Assembly (NCBI RefSeq): GCF_041438865.1
Contig: NZ_CP109450.1
Location: 6,574,001 to 6,638,000, forward strand
Direction of reading: 5' to 3'
Origin: Streptomyces sp. NBC_01471
Lineage (GTDB): Bacteria > Actinomycetota > Actinomycetes > Streptomycetales > Streptomycetaceae
Length of the DNA stretch: 64,000 nucleotides
Position numbers and translations under genes: made by a program. The notes beneath the pieces were generated by a model, which saw only the letters and a list, made by a program, of their open reading frames with translations, was not told the origin of the DNA and did not search any database. Shown here piece after piece: positions 15,042 through 24,032 of this stretch; within the stretch, counting starts at the first letter, position 1, and each line of letters opens with the position of its first letter.

Positions 15042-17384
15042 CTAGACCGCCGCGGGCCGCAGAAGTGTGCGCAGCCTGGTGGTGCGGGGCTGTGCGGGGA
15101 CTTCGGCCACCGCGTGCGGCAGCGCCTGGTCGACTCCGTGCACCACCGAGAGATGCCGTTCGCCGCGGCCGAAGGCGGTGTAGATCCACGGCCTGCTCAG
15201 CCCGCCCGCCGCGTCGCCGGGCAGCACCACGACCACCGCGGGCCACCGCAGCCCGGCAGCCTGGTGCGCGGTGAGCGCCCAGCCGTGCCGCACCGACGCC
15301 TCGACCCGGTCCTTCGGTACGACGACGGGGGTGCCGGCGCAGTCCAGATGAAGGCCGTCGGCGTCGGCCGAGACGACCGTGCCGGGCAGGGTCCTGCCGG
15401 GCGCCGGAGTGTAGGCGACCCTGTCGCCCGGATCGAAACCGCCGAAGCGGCCCGGGCCGGGGTTGAGGCGCTCCTTCAGCGCCACGTTGAGCGCACGGGT
15501 ACCGGCGGGACCGCCGTGTCCGGGTGTGATGACCTGGGTGTCGGAGACCGGTACGCCGATGGCCCGGGGTACGGAGTCGGCGACGAGCTGCACGGTGCGG
15601 TGCACCGCCTCACCGGGCTCCCGGACGGGGACGATCACGACTTCCCTGCCGGGCGCCGCCACCTGGTTCAGCTCGCCGATGCCGATCCCCGAGACCAGCT
15701 CGCCGATGGGTCCCGGATCGGGTGTGCGGGAGGCCAGCTGCGGGCACGCACGCGCTGCGAGGACGTCGGCGAACACCTGCCCGGCACCGGCGGAACAGAG
15801 CACCCCGGGGTCCCCGCTGAGGACCAGGCGGCTGCCGTCGGCCAGCGACTCGACCAGTACGGCCGCGCTCTCGACATCCAGCTGCGGGGCGTCCACGACG
15901 GCCAGCAGATCGAGCGCCAGAGCGCCCTCGCCGTCCCGTCCCGGGCCCTCCGAACCGGCCAGCAGCCCGGAGACGGTGACGGCCGCCGCAGGATCGTCCA
16001 GGGCGGCGGCCAGCCGCCGCCTTCCGTCGGGCGTGTGGGCGGCCGCGTACGCCCGCAGGCCCATGGCCCGAGCCGCCGTGACCACCGCCGCCGGTTCGGC
16101 CCGGGCAGCCTCGCCGCCGGTGTGGGCGACCAGGCCGTCCCGCGCGACCGCCCGGATCAGTTCGGCGGCCGACGGGGACGGGGCGTCCGCCGCGGCCCGC
16201 TCCCAGCCGGCCTGTTCACCGCCGGGGGCGAGAGCACCCGCGTTCAGCAGCCGGGCGAGCCCGTCCGCCAGGCTCTCTTCCGCGAGCGCGTACCGGTCGA
16301 GACCGAGCAGGACCCGCACGGGCTGCGGCGCCGCTTCGTCCTCGCTCCCGGCGGCGTCGGCGTCCTGACCGCCCTCCCGCTCGGCAGCCGCGCCGGGAGC
16401 GGTGTCCAGCGCGTCCTGGAAGACGAGCACGGCGCCGTCCGCGACAGCGCTCTGCAGCGCCCCGTCGGGGTCCGGTACGGACCGCTCCGCGAGCGCCGCG
16501 CGGACCGCGTCGGACTCCAGTGCGGTGTGCCCCTGGAGCGCTGCCCGCTCGAGGAGCCAGCCGACAAGTGCGGCGGCCCGCCGCTCGTCGCCGGGGCCGC
16601 ACTCCGCGCCGAGCAGCGCGCGGGCGAAGCCGTCCGCCTGCTCCGGCCGCACCCCGGGAACCGACAGCAACTGCCAGGGATCCTCCCGCAGGGCGTCGGC
16701 GGCCTGCTCGCCGAGCGTCCCGGCCGCCCGTACGGCCAGTGCTTCGGGGGCGCCGCCCGCGGCCAGAACGGCCCGCACGGACGACACGGTCTCCGGCGCC
16801 GCACCGGTGGGCGCGGCGGCCGGACGCACCGGGTGCGGCTCCGCCGGAGCGGCAGGCGCGGCGCGGCGCGGCTCGGGTGCCGGCGGCGGGAAGTGCACGG
16901 ACGGTTTCTCGCCGCCCTCCACCGCCCTGACCGCGGCGAGCAGATCGGCGGCGCGGCCGCTCAGCTTCGTGCCGGCCTGGATGGGCCCGTCCTTCTCGGC
17001 CTTGCGCTGCTCGATTCTGGCCCGCAGCTCGCGCTGGGCGGCCAGCTCGGCCTCGGCCTCGGACAGGGCGGGCGCCCCGGCCGCCCCCGTGGCCTCCGCC
17101 GCCGTCTCTCCCGCGGCCTCCGTCGCTGTTTCCTCCGCCGACTCCGCTCCGTCCGCTTCTTCGGCGCCGACCTGCGACAGTTCGGTGTCGCCGGTGCTCC
17201 CGTCGGCGGCCTCGGCGTCGCTCCCGCCGCTCCCGTCGGCGGTCCCGGACACCGTCTCCGAAGCGGATTCGGTCTCCGGAGCGGCTTCGGTCTCCGGGTC
17301 GGCTTCGGTCTCCGTCTCCGGTGCGGCTTCGGCGCCGGGAGCGGCCTCGGTGCTGGCCTCGGTGTCGAGGCGATCCGTACTCAC
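15042..17384 (-). CDS. Degenerate RecD2-like helicase protein with helix-hairpin-helix region
   Basis: A protein of 780 aa from a GTG start overlapping the end of the aldo/keto reductase gene. The first 130 residues are Glu/Ala/Thr-rich and disordered. A helix-hairpin-helix-like part lies around residue 245 (REDPWQLLSVPGVRPEQADG). The rest follows the RecD2 core in order but with broken motifs. Where Walker A is expected (about residue 420) there is only HTGGEAARAEP with no GKT. Motif II is VVDAPQ rather than DEAS (about 495), motif III is GDPGVL rather than GDxxQL (about 523), and motif VI is TAHQAAG rather than THKSQG (about 705), while TPGHGGPAGTRALN and the UvrD-like end are kept. ATPase activity is unlikely; a structural DNA-binding role is possible. 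Confidence 0.75.
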   Translation of the reverse strand: MSTDRLDTEASTEAAPGAEAAPETETEADPETEAAPETESASETVSGTADGSGGSDAEAADGSTGDTELSQVGAEEADGAESAEETATEAAGETAAEATGAAGAPALSEAEAELAAQRELRARIEQRKAEKDGPIQAGTKLSGRAADLLAAVRAVEGGEKPSVHFPPPAPEPRRAAPAAPAEPHPVRPAAAPTGAAPETVSSVRAVLAAGGAPEALAVRAAGTLGEQAADALREDPWQLLSVPGVRPEQADGFARALLGAECGPGDERRAAALVGWLLERAALQGHTALESDAVRAALAERSVPDPDGALQSAVADGAVLVFQDALDTAPGAAAEREGGQDADAAGSEDEAAPQPVRVLLGLDRYALAEESLADGLARLLNAGALAPGGEQAGWERAAADAPSPSAAELIRAVARDGLVAHTGGEAARAEPAAVVTAARAMGLRAYAAAHTPDGRRRLAAALDDPAAAVTVSGLLAGSEGPGRDGEGALALDLLAVVDAPQLDVESAAVLVESLADGSRLVLSGDPGVLCSAGAGQVFADVLAARACPQLASRTPDPGPIGELVSGIGIGELNQVAAPGREVVIVPVREPGEAVHRTVQLVADSVPRAIGVPVSDTQVITPGHGGPAGTRALNVALKERLNPGPGRFGGFDPGDRVAYTPAPGRTLPGTVVSADADGLHLDCAGTPVVVPKDRVEASVRHGWALTAHQAAGLRWPAVVVVLPGDAAGGLSRPWIYTAFGRGERHLSVVHGVDQALPHAVAEVPAQPRTTRLRTLLRPAAV

Positions 17385-18364
17385 AGCTCGGTCCAGTCCT
17401 GGTCGGGATAACGGTGAACGGGCTCCGACACATCGTCGAGCGCCCGGCAGATCTCGTCAGGAAGACTAAGCGTCTCCACTGACAATGCCGCCGTGAGCTG
17501 CTGCGCGTTGCGCGCGCCGATGATCGGGGCGACCACGCCCGGCCGGTCGCGGACCCAGGCCAGCGCGACCTCCAGCGGTGTGGTCGCGAGCCCGTCGGCC
17601 GCCGTGGCGACCGCGTCGACGATCCTGCCCGCGGCGTCGTCCAGGTAGGGCGCGACGAAGGGTGCCAGCTGCTCCGACGCCCCGCGCGAGTCAGCCGGAG
17701 TCGCACGGCGGTACTTGCCGGTGAGCACCCCGCGCCCGAGCGGCGACGACGGCAGCAGCCCGACCCCCAGGTCCACCGCCGCCGGCAGTACCTCGCGCTC
17801 GACCCCGCGCTGGAGCAGGGAGTACTCCATCTGGGTACTGGCGAGGCGGGTTCTGACCCCCGGCGCCGCGAGCTGCCAGGTGGCGGCCTTGGCCAGCTGC
17901 CAGCCGGAGAAGTTGGACAGCCCCGCATACCGTGCCCGCCCGCTGGAGACCGCGATGTCCAGTGCCTGGAGTGTCTCGTCCAGCGGGGTCTCCGGGTCGA
18001 ACGCGTGCACCTGCCACAGATCCACGTAGTCGGTCCCCAGTCGCTCAAGCGAGGCGTCCAGGGCCGTCAGCAGATGCCCGCGCGAGCCGTCGAACCGGCG
18101 GTAGGGGTCCGGCACGCTGCCCGCCTTGGTGGCGATCACGAGATCGCGGCGGGGTATGAGCCGTTCGCAGAGCTGCCCGAGCAGGTACTCGGCGTCGCCG
18201 TCCCCGTACACATCGGCCGTGTCGACGAGTGTGCCGCCGGCCTCCCAGAACACCTTCAACAGGTCGGCGGCGTCGTGCTCATCGGTGCTCCGCCCCCAGG
18301 TGAGGGTGCCGAGCCCGATCCGGGATACGCGCAGGCCCGTGCGGCCGAGATGCCTCTGCTCCAT
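17381..18364 (-). CDS. Aldo/keto reductase
   Basis: A protein of 327 aa from the ATG at 18364. The family features are complete: MEQRHLGRTGLRVSRIGLGT, catalytic Asp and Tyr in DTADVYGDGDAE, Lys in VIATKAG, His in VDLWQVHAFD, then the cofactor site GLSNFSGWQ and a C-terminal IIGARNAQQL. It belongs to the NADPH-dependent group close to YajO/Tas proteins; the substrate is unknown. It is the first gene of a two-gene unit with the RecD2-like protein, overlapping at its stop codon. Confidence 0.92.
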   Translation of the reverse strand: MEQRHLGRTGLRVSRIGLGTLTWGRSTDEHDAADLLKVFWEAGGTLVDTADVYGDGDAEYLLGQLCERLIPRRDLVIATKAGSVPDPYRRFDGSRGHLLTALDASLERLGTDYVDLWQVHAFDPETPLDETLQALDIAVSSGRARYAGLSNFSGWQLAKAATWQLAAPGVRTRLASTQMEYSLLQRGVEREVLPAAVDLGVGLLPSSPLGRGVLTGKYRRATPADSRGASEQLAPFVAPYLDDAAGRIVDAVATAADGLATTPLEVALAWVRDRPGVVAPIIGARNAQQLTAALSVETLSLPDEICRALDDVSEPVHRYPDQDWTEL

Positions 18365-18492
18365 GGGCGCTGAGAGTACTGGCCGCAGGGCGGCCCGGTG
18401 GAGGCCTGTGGACAACCACCCCCTGACGGATGGGGCCACCGCGCGTTAGAGTCCCCGGAACAGGGACGTTACTCAGCGGTAAGGGAGCGGTC

Positions 18493-19542
18493 ATGCGGCT
18501 CGGAATCAACCTCGGCTACTGGGGTGCGGGGATGGACGGCGACAACCTCGCCGTGGCTCAGGAGGCCGACCGGCTCGGCTATGACGTCTGCTGGGCGGCC
18601 GAGGCGTACGGCTCGGACGGGCCGACCGTGCTCTCCTGGGTCGCCGCCCGTACGGAGCGGATCGACGTGGGCTCCGCCATCTTCCAGATCCCGGCCAGGG
18701 CGCCCGCGATGACGGCGATGACCGCGGCCACCCTCGACTCGCTCTCCGGCGGCCGCTTCCGGCTCGGCCTCGGCGTCTCGGGGCCGCAGGTCTCCGAGGG
18801 CTGGTACGGCGTCAAGTTCGACAAGCCGCTCTCGCGGACCCGTGAGTACGTGGAGATCGTCCGCAAGGCGATGTCGCGCGAGCGCCTGTCGTACGAGGGT
18901 GAGCACTGGACGCTGCCGCTGCCCGGCGGCCCCGGCAAGCCCATCAAGCTCACCGTCCACCCGCAGCGCGAGCACATTCCGCTCTACATCGCGGCGATCG
19001 GCCCCAAGAACCTGGAGCAGACCGGTGAGATCGCCGACGGCGCGCTGCTGATCTTCCCCTCGGCCGAGCACCTGGAGTCCACCGCGATCAGCCCGCTGCG
19101 CGCCGGCCGGGAGAAGACCGGGCTCACGATGGAGGGCTTCGACGTCTGCCCGACCCTGCCGCTGGCGGTGGGCGACGACGTGCCCGCGCTGGCCGACACC
19201 TTCCGCCCGTACACCGCCCTCTACGTGGGAGGGATGGGCAGCCGCAAGCAGAACTTCTACAACAAGCTCGCGCAGCGCATGGGGTACGAGAAGGAGGCCG
19301 CCGAGATCCAGGACAAGTACCTGGCGGGCGACCGGGACGGCGCGGCCGCCGCCGTACCGCACGAGCTGATCGACCGGACGACGCTGCTCGGGTCCGTCGA
19401 GCGGATCGCCGACCGGATGCAGGCCTACGCCGCGGCCGGGGTCACCACGCTGACGCTGGCCCCCGCCGGATTCACGCTCGACGAGCGGGTGGCCGGGCTG
19501 CGGGCCGGTACGGAGGCGCTGGAGCGGGCCGGGCTGGCGTAG
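18493..19542 (+). CDS. LLM-class F420-dependent oxidoreductase
   Basis: A protein of 349 aa from the ATG at 18493, preceded by AAGGGAG. It is a luciferase-like TIM-barrel protein starting MRLGINLGYWG with ADRLGYDVCWAAEAYGSD, then SLSGGRFRLGLGVSGPQV and the cofactor-binding YIAAIGPKNLEQ. In Streptomyces this subfamily is F420-dependent; the substrate is unknown. It is divergent from the aldo/keto reductase. A hairpin about 40 bases after the stop ends the unit. Confidence 0.88.
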   Translation: MRLGINLGYWGAGMDGDNLAVAQEADRLGYDVCWAAEAYGSDGPTVLSWVAARTERIDVGSAIFQIPARAPAMTAMTAATLDSLSGGRFRLGLGVSGPQVSEGWYGVKFDKPLSRTREYVEIVRKAMSRERLSYEGEHWTLPLPGGPGKPIKLTVHPQREHIPLYIAAIGPKNLEQTGEIADGALLIFPSAEHLESTAISPLRAGREKTGLTMEGFDVCPTLPLAVGDDVPALADTFRPYTALYVGGMGSRKQNFYNKLAQRMGYEKEAAEIQDKYLAGDRDGAAAAVPHELIDRTTLLGSVERIADRMQAYAAAGVTTLTLAPAGFTLDERVAGLRAGTEALERAGLA

Positions 19543-19583
19543 CCGAGACCCCCGGAGCCCCTCTGGAGCCCGGGAGAGGTCTG

Positions 19584-19625
19584 CGGCCGTGGTGGGGGCT
19601 CGGGGGGTCTTCCCCGCCACGGCCG
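19584..19625 (+). terminator. Hairpin after the LLM oxidoreductase gene
   Basis: cggccgtggtgggg (19584-19597) pairs with ccccgccacggccg (19612-19625) with one mismatch, around a 14-base loop. Confidence 0.65.
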
Positions 19626-19781
19626 TCGTGCTGAACAACGCCGTGGGGCCCGCTCGGTTACGCCCCCGGGCACCGGGCAGGCGTACCACCTTTCGGCCGA
19701 ACCGGGCAGGGGCACACATTGCCGGTCACCCGATATCGCATTTGACTCATAGCGTCAGATATCGGCATGGAGGTGGCAGTG

Positions 19782-20573
19782 ATGCTTTCGGCGCGGAGCA
19801 TTTTCCAGGAGATCGTCGAGAGCGACGACGCCTTCCGGCTCTTCTGCTCCATCGCGGCCGGCGGGGAGGCCCAGGGCGGCTGGGAGAACGGCCGGATCTC
19901 CGCGCTCGCCCCGGAGAGTATGAGCGCGCTCGCCCCGAAGATCGCCCGGCACGGCGCCGACGAGGACAAGCACGGCCGGATCTTCCGGGCCCTGCTCAAG
20001 AAGCGCGGGCTCGACCCCGTGGAGGTGCCCGCGGCGACCGACTACACGATGCTGCTCGAACGGCGGGGCGTCGGTCTGAGCCACCGCAGGCTGCGCGGCA
20101 GCGAGCGGCTGACCGAGCGGGAGATCGTGGTCTACCTCGCGCACAGCAGGGTCACCGAACAGCGTGCGTCCGAGCAGATGAACACCCTGGTGCGGTTCCT
20201 CGGTGACCAGCCGGACATCGGCAGGGCCGTACGCATGATCTGCCACGACGAGGACAACCACCTCGCCTACTGCCACGAGGAACTGCTGCGGCTGGCCGCG
20301 CGGGGCCACGCCCGCACCATCCACTCCGTACTGCGGGAGAGCGCGCTGGAGGAGATCCGCGTCTACCGGGAGGTGGGTCTCGCGGTGATGGAGCGGATGG
20401 GCGCCCTGCTCGGCTGGCCGGGGGCCAAGTCGGCGGTGCTGGCCGCGGGCATCCAGGGGCTGTACGGGTTCGAGCGGGCGGGCGGCTGGCGCCGGTCGGT
20501 GCGTCTGGCCATGCCCGAACGCCGCAACGCGCTCGGTGGCCCGGCCGCACCCCACGCGGCCGAGTTCGCCTGA
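19782..20573 (+). CDS. Ferritin-like domain protein
   Basis: A protein of 263 aa. I use the ATG at 19782, which has GGAGG seven bases upstream, over an ATG at 19767 that has none. It is all-helical with two diiron-type signatures, KIARHGADEDKHGRIF and ICHDEDNHLAYCHEEL, an Asp/Glu-His pattern twice over. No known enzyme name fits; proteins of this type are annotated only as ferritin-like in Streptomyces and may store iron or carry out an oxidase reaction. It stands alone, convergent with CorA. Confidence 0.8.
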   Translation: MLSARSIFQEIVESDDAFRLFCSIAAGGEAQGGWENGRISALAPESMSALAPKIARHGADEDKHGRIFRALLKKRGLDPVEVPAATDYTMLLERRGVGLSHRRLRGSERLTEREIVVYLAHSRVTEQRASEQMNTLVRFLGDQPDIGRAVRMICHDEDNHLAYCHEELLRLAARGHARTIHSVLRESALEEIRVYREVGLAVMERMGALLGWPGAKSAVLAAGIQGLYGFERAGGWRRSVRLAMPERRNALGGPAAPHAAEFA

Positions 20574-20630
20574 GCCCGCCCCGGTGCCGCGTGGCGGCCG
20601 CCGGGGGCCGCCGGACGCCGGCGTCCCGCC

Positions 20631-21623
20631 TCAGAGCCAGCCGCGCCGTTTGAACTGCCGGTGGAGGCCGACGACGACCGCGACCATCAGCGCGATCACC
20701 GCCGGATAGGCCCAGACCCACTTGAGTTCCGGCATGTGCTCGAAGTTCATGCCGTAGATGCCGGCGACCATGGTCGGCACCGCGGCCATCGCCGCCCAGG
20801 CGGAGATCTTCCGCATGTCGTCGTTCTGCCGGACACCCATCTGCGCCAGATGCGCGGAGAGGATGTCGGACAGCAGCCGGTCCAGCCCTTCCACCTGCTC
20901 GTTGGCGCGGGTCAGATGGTCGCCCACGTCCCGGAAGAACGGCTGCGAGTGTTCGTGCACGAACGGCACCCCCGCCCCCGCGAGCCGGGCCATGGGGGCC
21001 GCCAGCGGCCCGGTGGCACGGCGGAACTCGAGCACCTGCCGCTTGAAGGTGTAGATCCGCGACGCGACGTTCTTCGAATCACCGCCGTTGGGCGCGAAGA
21101 CCTCGGCCTCCAGCTCCTCCAGGTCGGTCTGGAGCTCGGCGGCCACGTCGATGTAGTGGTCGACGACCGTGTCGCTCACCGCGTAGAGGATGGCCGTGGG
21201 GCCGTGCTTGAGCACATCGTGCTCCTGCTCCAGCCGCTTGCGTACGGCGGCGAGCGGGGCGCCCTCGCCGTGCCGCACCGTCACCACGAAGGAGTCGCCG
21301 AGGAAGACCATGAGCTCGTCGGTGGTCACGGTGTCGCTGTCCGCGTCGTACATCACCGGTTTCAGCACCATGAAGAGCGTCTCGTCGTAGACCTCCAGCT
21401 TGGGTCGCTGGTGGGCCCGCAGGGCATCCTCAACGGCCAGCTGGTGCAGCGTGAACTCGCTTCTGACCAGGTCGAATTCCTGCTGCGTCGGCTCGTGCAG
21501 CCCGACCCAGAGGAAGGCGTTCCCATCGGCGCGTGCCTCGGCGAGAGCATCGGAGAGGTCCGACGGGCCCTCGATGCGGCGTCCGTCCCGGTAGATGGCG
21601 CAATCGACAATCACGGCGCGCAT
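20631..21623 (-). CDS. corA: CorA-family magnesium/cobalt channel
   Basis: A protein of 330 aa from the ATG at 21623. A long cytoplasmic domain, including TAILYAVSDTVVDHYIDVA and a long helix with FRRATGPLAAPMARLAG, is followed by two closely spaced C-terminal membrane helices. The first ends in the selectivity signature YGMNFEHMPEL, and the second is followed by a basic tail, FKRRGWL. The pentameric channel imports Mg2+. It is divergent from the phosphatase gene with about 107 bases between the starts. Confidence 0.95.
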   Translation of the reverse strand: MRAVIVDCAIYRDGRRIEGPSDLSDALAEARADGNAFLWVGLHEPTQQEFDLVRSEFTLHQLAVEDALRAHQRPKLEVYDETLFMVLKPVMYDADSDTVTTDELMVFLGDSFVVTVRHGEGAPLAAVRKRLEQEHDVLKHGPTAILYAVSDTVVDHYIDVAAELQTDLEELEAEVFAPNGGDSKNVASRIYTFKRQVLEFRRATGPLAAPMARLAGAGVPFVHEHSQPFFRDVGDHLTRANEQVEGLDRLLSDILSAHLAQMGVRQNDDMRKISAWAAMAAVPTMVAGIYGMNFEHMPELKWVWAYPAVIALMVAVVVGLHRQFKRRGWL

Positions 21624-21730
21624 TCTTCCCTGACGGGACCACCCGTGCACGCGCGGGGGGCTGTCTCCCGGTCGTCGTCCCGATCCCACCGGACCCCACA
21701 AGCCGTCCGACTGCCTTTAGGCTGGCCGCC

Positions 21731-22417
21731 ATGGCCACGCTGATTCTTGTACGGCACGGACGCTCCACCGCCAACACCTCGGGCGTGCTCGCGGGCCGGA
21801 TGCCGGGGGTCTCCCTCGATGAACGGGGTGTTTCCCAGGCGGCCGCGCTGCCGGAGCGGCTGGCCGGGCTGCCGCTCGCCGCCGTCGTCACCAGCCCGCT
21901 GCAGCGGTGCCGGGAGACCGTCGCGCCGCTGCTCGCCGCCAGGCCGGAGCTGATCCCGCACACCGAGGACCGCATCAGCGAGTGCGACTACGGCGACTGG
22001 TCGGGGCGCAAACTCGCCGAGCTCGGCGACGAGCCGCTGATGAGGACCGTGCAGCAGCACCCGTCGTCCGCCGGGTTCCCCGGCGGTGAGTCGATGCGCG
22101 CGATGCAGGCGCGTGCCGTGGACGCCGTACGGGACTGGAACGCCCGGATCGACGCCGAACACGGCGAGGACGCGGTGTACGCGATGTGTTCGCACGGCGA
22201 CATCATCAAGTCGGTGATCGCCGACGCCCTCGGGATGCACCTCGACCTCTTCCAGCGGATCCACGTCGACCCGTGTTCCCTCACGGCCATCCGCTACACC
22301 GCGGTGCGGCCCTTCCTCCTGCGGCTCGGCGACACCGGCGAGTTCGGCTCACTGGCGCCCCGCGAGAGCGGTTCGGGATCGGACGCGGCTGTCGGTGGTG
22401 GCGCGGGCGCGCCGTGA
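21731..22417 (+). CDS. Histidine phosphatase family protein (phosphomutase-like)
   Basis: A protein of 228 aa. The histidine phosphatase signature LVRHGRSTANTSGVLAGR contains the nucleophilic histidine, the acid residue lies in ISECDYGDWSGRKLAEL, and the second histidine is in AMCSHGDIIKSV. It matches the MSMEG_4193-type phosphomutase-like proteins that in actinobacteria sit with DUF3090 and SCO1664-like genes. Substrate unknown. It is followed by DUF3090 after 72 bases and then by the kinase-like gene and mshC on the same strand. Confidence 0.9.
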   Translation: MATLILVRHGRSTANTSGVLAGRMPGVSLDERGVSQAAALPERLAGLPLAAVVTSPLQRCRETVAPLLAARPELIPHTEDRISECDYGDWSGRKLAELGDEPLMRTVQQHPSSAGFPGGESMRAMQARAVDAVRDWNARIDAEHGEDAVYAMCSHGDIIKSVIADALGMHLDLFQRIHVDPCSLTAIRYTAVRPFLLRLGDTGEFGSLAPRESGSGSDAAVGGGAGAP

Positions 22418-22489
22418 TCGCTCCGCACAGTAGGGTGGGCGGGCCGTAAACCGGACCACCTCGCAGCCGAACCCCATGGAGATCAGGAC

Positions 22490-23080
22490 GTGTCCCGTCA
22501 GGTGTACTTCTACGACCCGCCGGACCGCTTCGTTGCCGGTACGGTCGGGCTGCCTGGGCGCCGTACGTTCTTCCTTCAGGCGTCGTCCGGCCCCCGCACC
22601 ACCAGCGTCGCGCTGGAGAAGACCCAGGTGGCCGCGCTCGCCGAGCGCATCGACGAACTGCTCGACGAGGTGGTGCGCAGGACCGGGGGCAACTCCCCGG
22701 TGCCCGCGGTCGCCCCGACCGAGGTCGGTGACACCGCCCCGCTGGACGCTCCGGTCGAGGAGGAGTTCCGCGTCGGCACGATGGCGCTCGCCTGGGACGG
22801 CGACGAACAGCGCATGATCATCGAGGCACAGGCGCTCGTCGAGCTGGACGCGGACACCGACGAAGACCTCGCGGAGGCCGAGGAACGGCTCCTCCAGGAC
22901 GACGAGAACGGCCCGCCGATGCTCCGCGTACGGCTGACCGGCGCGCAGGCCAGGGCCTTCGCCAAGCGCGCGCTCGACGTCGTCAACGCGGGACGGCCGC
23001 CGTGCCCCCTGTGCAGCCTGCCGCTCGACCCGGAGGGACACGTATGCCCGCGCCAGAACGGATACCGCAGGGGGGCGTGA
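22490..23080 (+). CDS. DUF3090 protein
   Basis: A protein of 196 aa from GTG. It has the DUF3090 start VYFYDPPDRFVAGTVGLPG and ends with a zinc-ribbon-like CPLCSLPLDPEGHVCPRQNG with three spaced cysteines plus a histidine. Function is unknown; the family is found almost only in actinobacteria and always near the histidine phosphatase and the SCO1664-like protein. Its end overlaps the next gene by 37 bases. Confidence 0.9.
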   Translation: MSRQVYFYDPPDRFVAGTVGLPGRRTFFLQASSGPRTTSVALEKTQVAALAERIDELLDEVVRRTGGNSPVPAVAPTEVGDTAPLDAPVEEEFRVGTMALAWDGDEQRMIIEAQALVELDADTDEDLAEAEERLLQDDENGPPMLRVRLTGAQARAFAKRALDVVNAGRPPCPLCSLPLDPEGHVCPRQNGYRRGA

Positions 23081-23862
23081 CGGCCACCCGGCTCCTCCTG
23101 GAGGGGGAGCTGACGGTACGCGGACGGGTGCGCGAGGCATCCAACGCGGTGCTGTACTGCTCGGTCTCGTACGAGGGCCGGGAAGCGGCCTGTGTGTACA
23201 AGCCGGTCGCCGGTGAACGGCCGCTGTGGGACTTCCCCGACGGCACGCTCGCCCAGCGCGAGGTGGCGGCGTACGAGGTCTCCGAGGCGACCGGGTGGGG
23301 ATTCGTCCCGCCGACGGTGCTGCGCGACGGACCGTACGGCGAGGGCATGTGCCAGTTGTGGATCGAGTCCGCCGCCGAACCGTCGCTGCTGGGCCTCGTC
23401 GAGGACGACGAGCCCGCCGACGGCTGGAAGGCCATCGGCTTCGCCGACGTGGGCGAGGGCAGATCGGCGCTCCTTGTGCACGCCGACGACGAGCGGCTGC
23501 GGCGGCTCTCGGTGCTCGACGCGGTGATCAACAACGGCGACCGCAAGGGCGGCCATCTGCTCCCGACGGACGAGGGGCGGCTCTACGGCATCGACCACGG
23601 GGTCACCTTCAACGCCGACGGCAAACTGCGGACGCTGCTGTGGGGATGGGCGGGCGAACCGCTGACCTCCGAGACGGCCGGGGTGCTGGACCGGCTCGCG
23701 GAGGCGCTGGCGCCCGGCACGGGGCTCACGGAGCGGCTGGCGGGGCTCATCACCGGGACGGAGCTGGAAGCGCTGCGGGGGCGCGTGGAGGGCCTGCGGA
23801 AGGCCGGACGGCACCCCGTACCGAGCGGTGAGTGGCCGGCGATCCCCTGGCCGCCTGTGTAG
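23044..23862 (+). CDS. SCO1664-family protein with PI3/4-kinase-like fold
   Basis: A protein of 272 aa from the ATG at 23044 inside the end of the DUF3090 gene. It resembles atypical lipid/protein kinases: an ATP-lysine-like AACVYKPVAGERPLWDFP, an acidic helix around LAQREVAAYEVSEATGW, a catalytic-loop-like LDAVINNGDRKGGHLLP, and a metal-site-like GIDHGVTFN. Activity has not been shown to my knowledge. The fixed grouping with DUF3090, a phosphatase and mshC suggests a shared pathway. Confidence 0.88.
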   Translation: MPAPERIPQGGVTATRLLLEGELTVRGRVREASNAVLYCSVSYEGREAACVYKPVAGERPLWDFPDGTLAQREVAAYEVSEATGWGFVPPTVLRDGPYGEGMCQLWIESAAEPSLLGLVEDDEPADGWKAIGFADVGEGRSALLVHADDERLRRLSVLDAVINNGDRKGGHLLPTDEGRLYGIDHGVTFNADGKLRTLLWGWAGEPLTSETAGVLDRLAEALAPGTGLTERLAGLITGTELEALRGRVEGLRKAGRHPVPSGEWPAIPWPPV

Positions 23863-24032
23863 GGGCAAGGGGATCCAGGAGCGGGCGCCTTTTGCGCCAC
23901 CCCAGTCCCGTCGGTCCCGTATCGGGCAGGCCCCGTATCACGGGGGCACCTCACCCGCGCAAGAGTGCCGATTCGGCCAACGTCACTACTCCGGTTCGTT
24001 CTCTGAACTGACGTCCGGTTACGCTCGTGTAC

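Noticed and set aside
14964..17411. An 815-codon open frame antisense to the RecD2-like gene
   Set aside because: Composition is arginine/glycine-rich shadow sequence; the minus strand gives a protein with ordered RecD2-like motifs.
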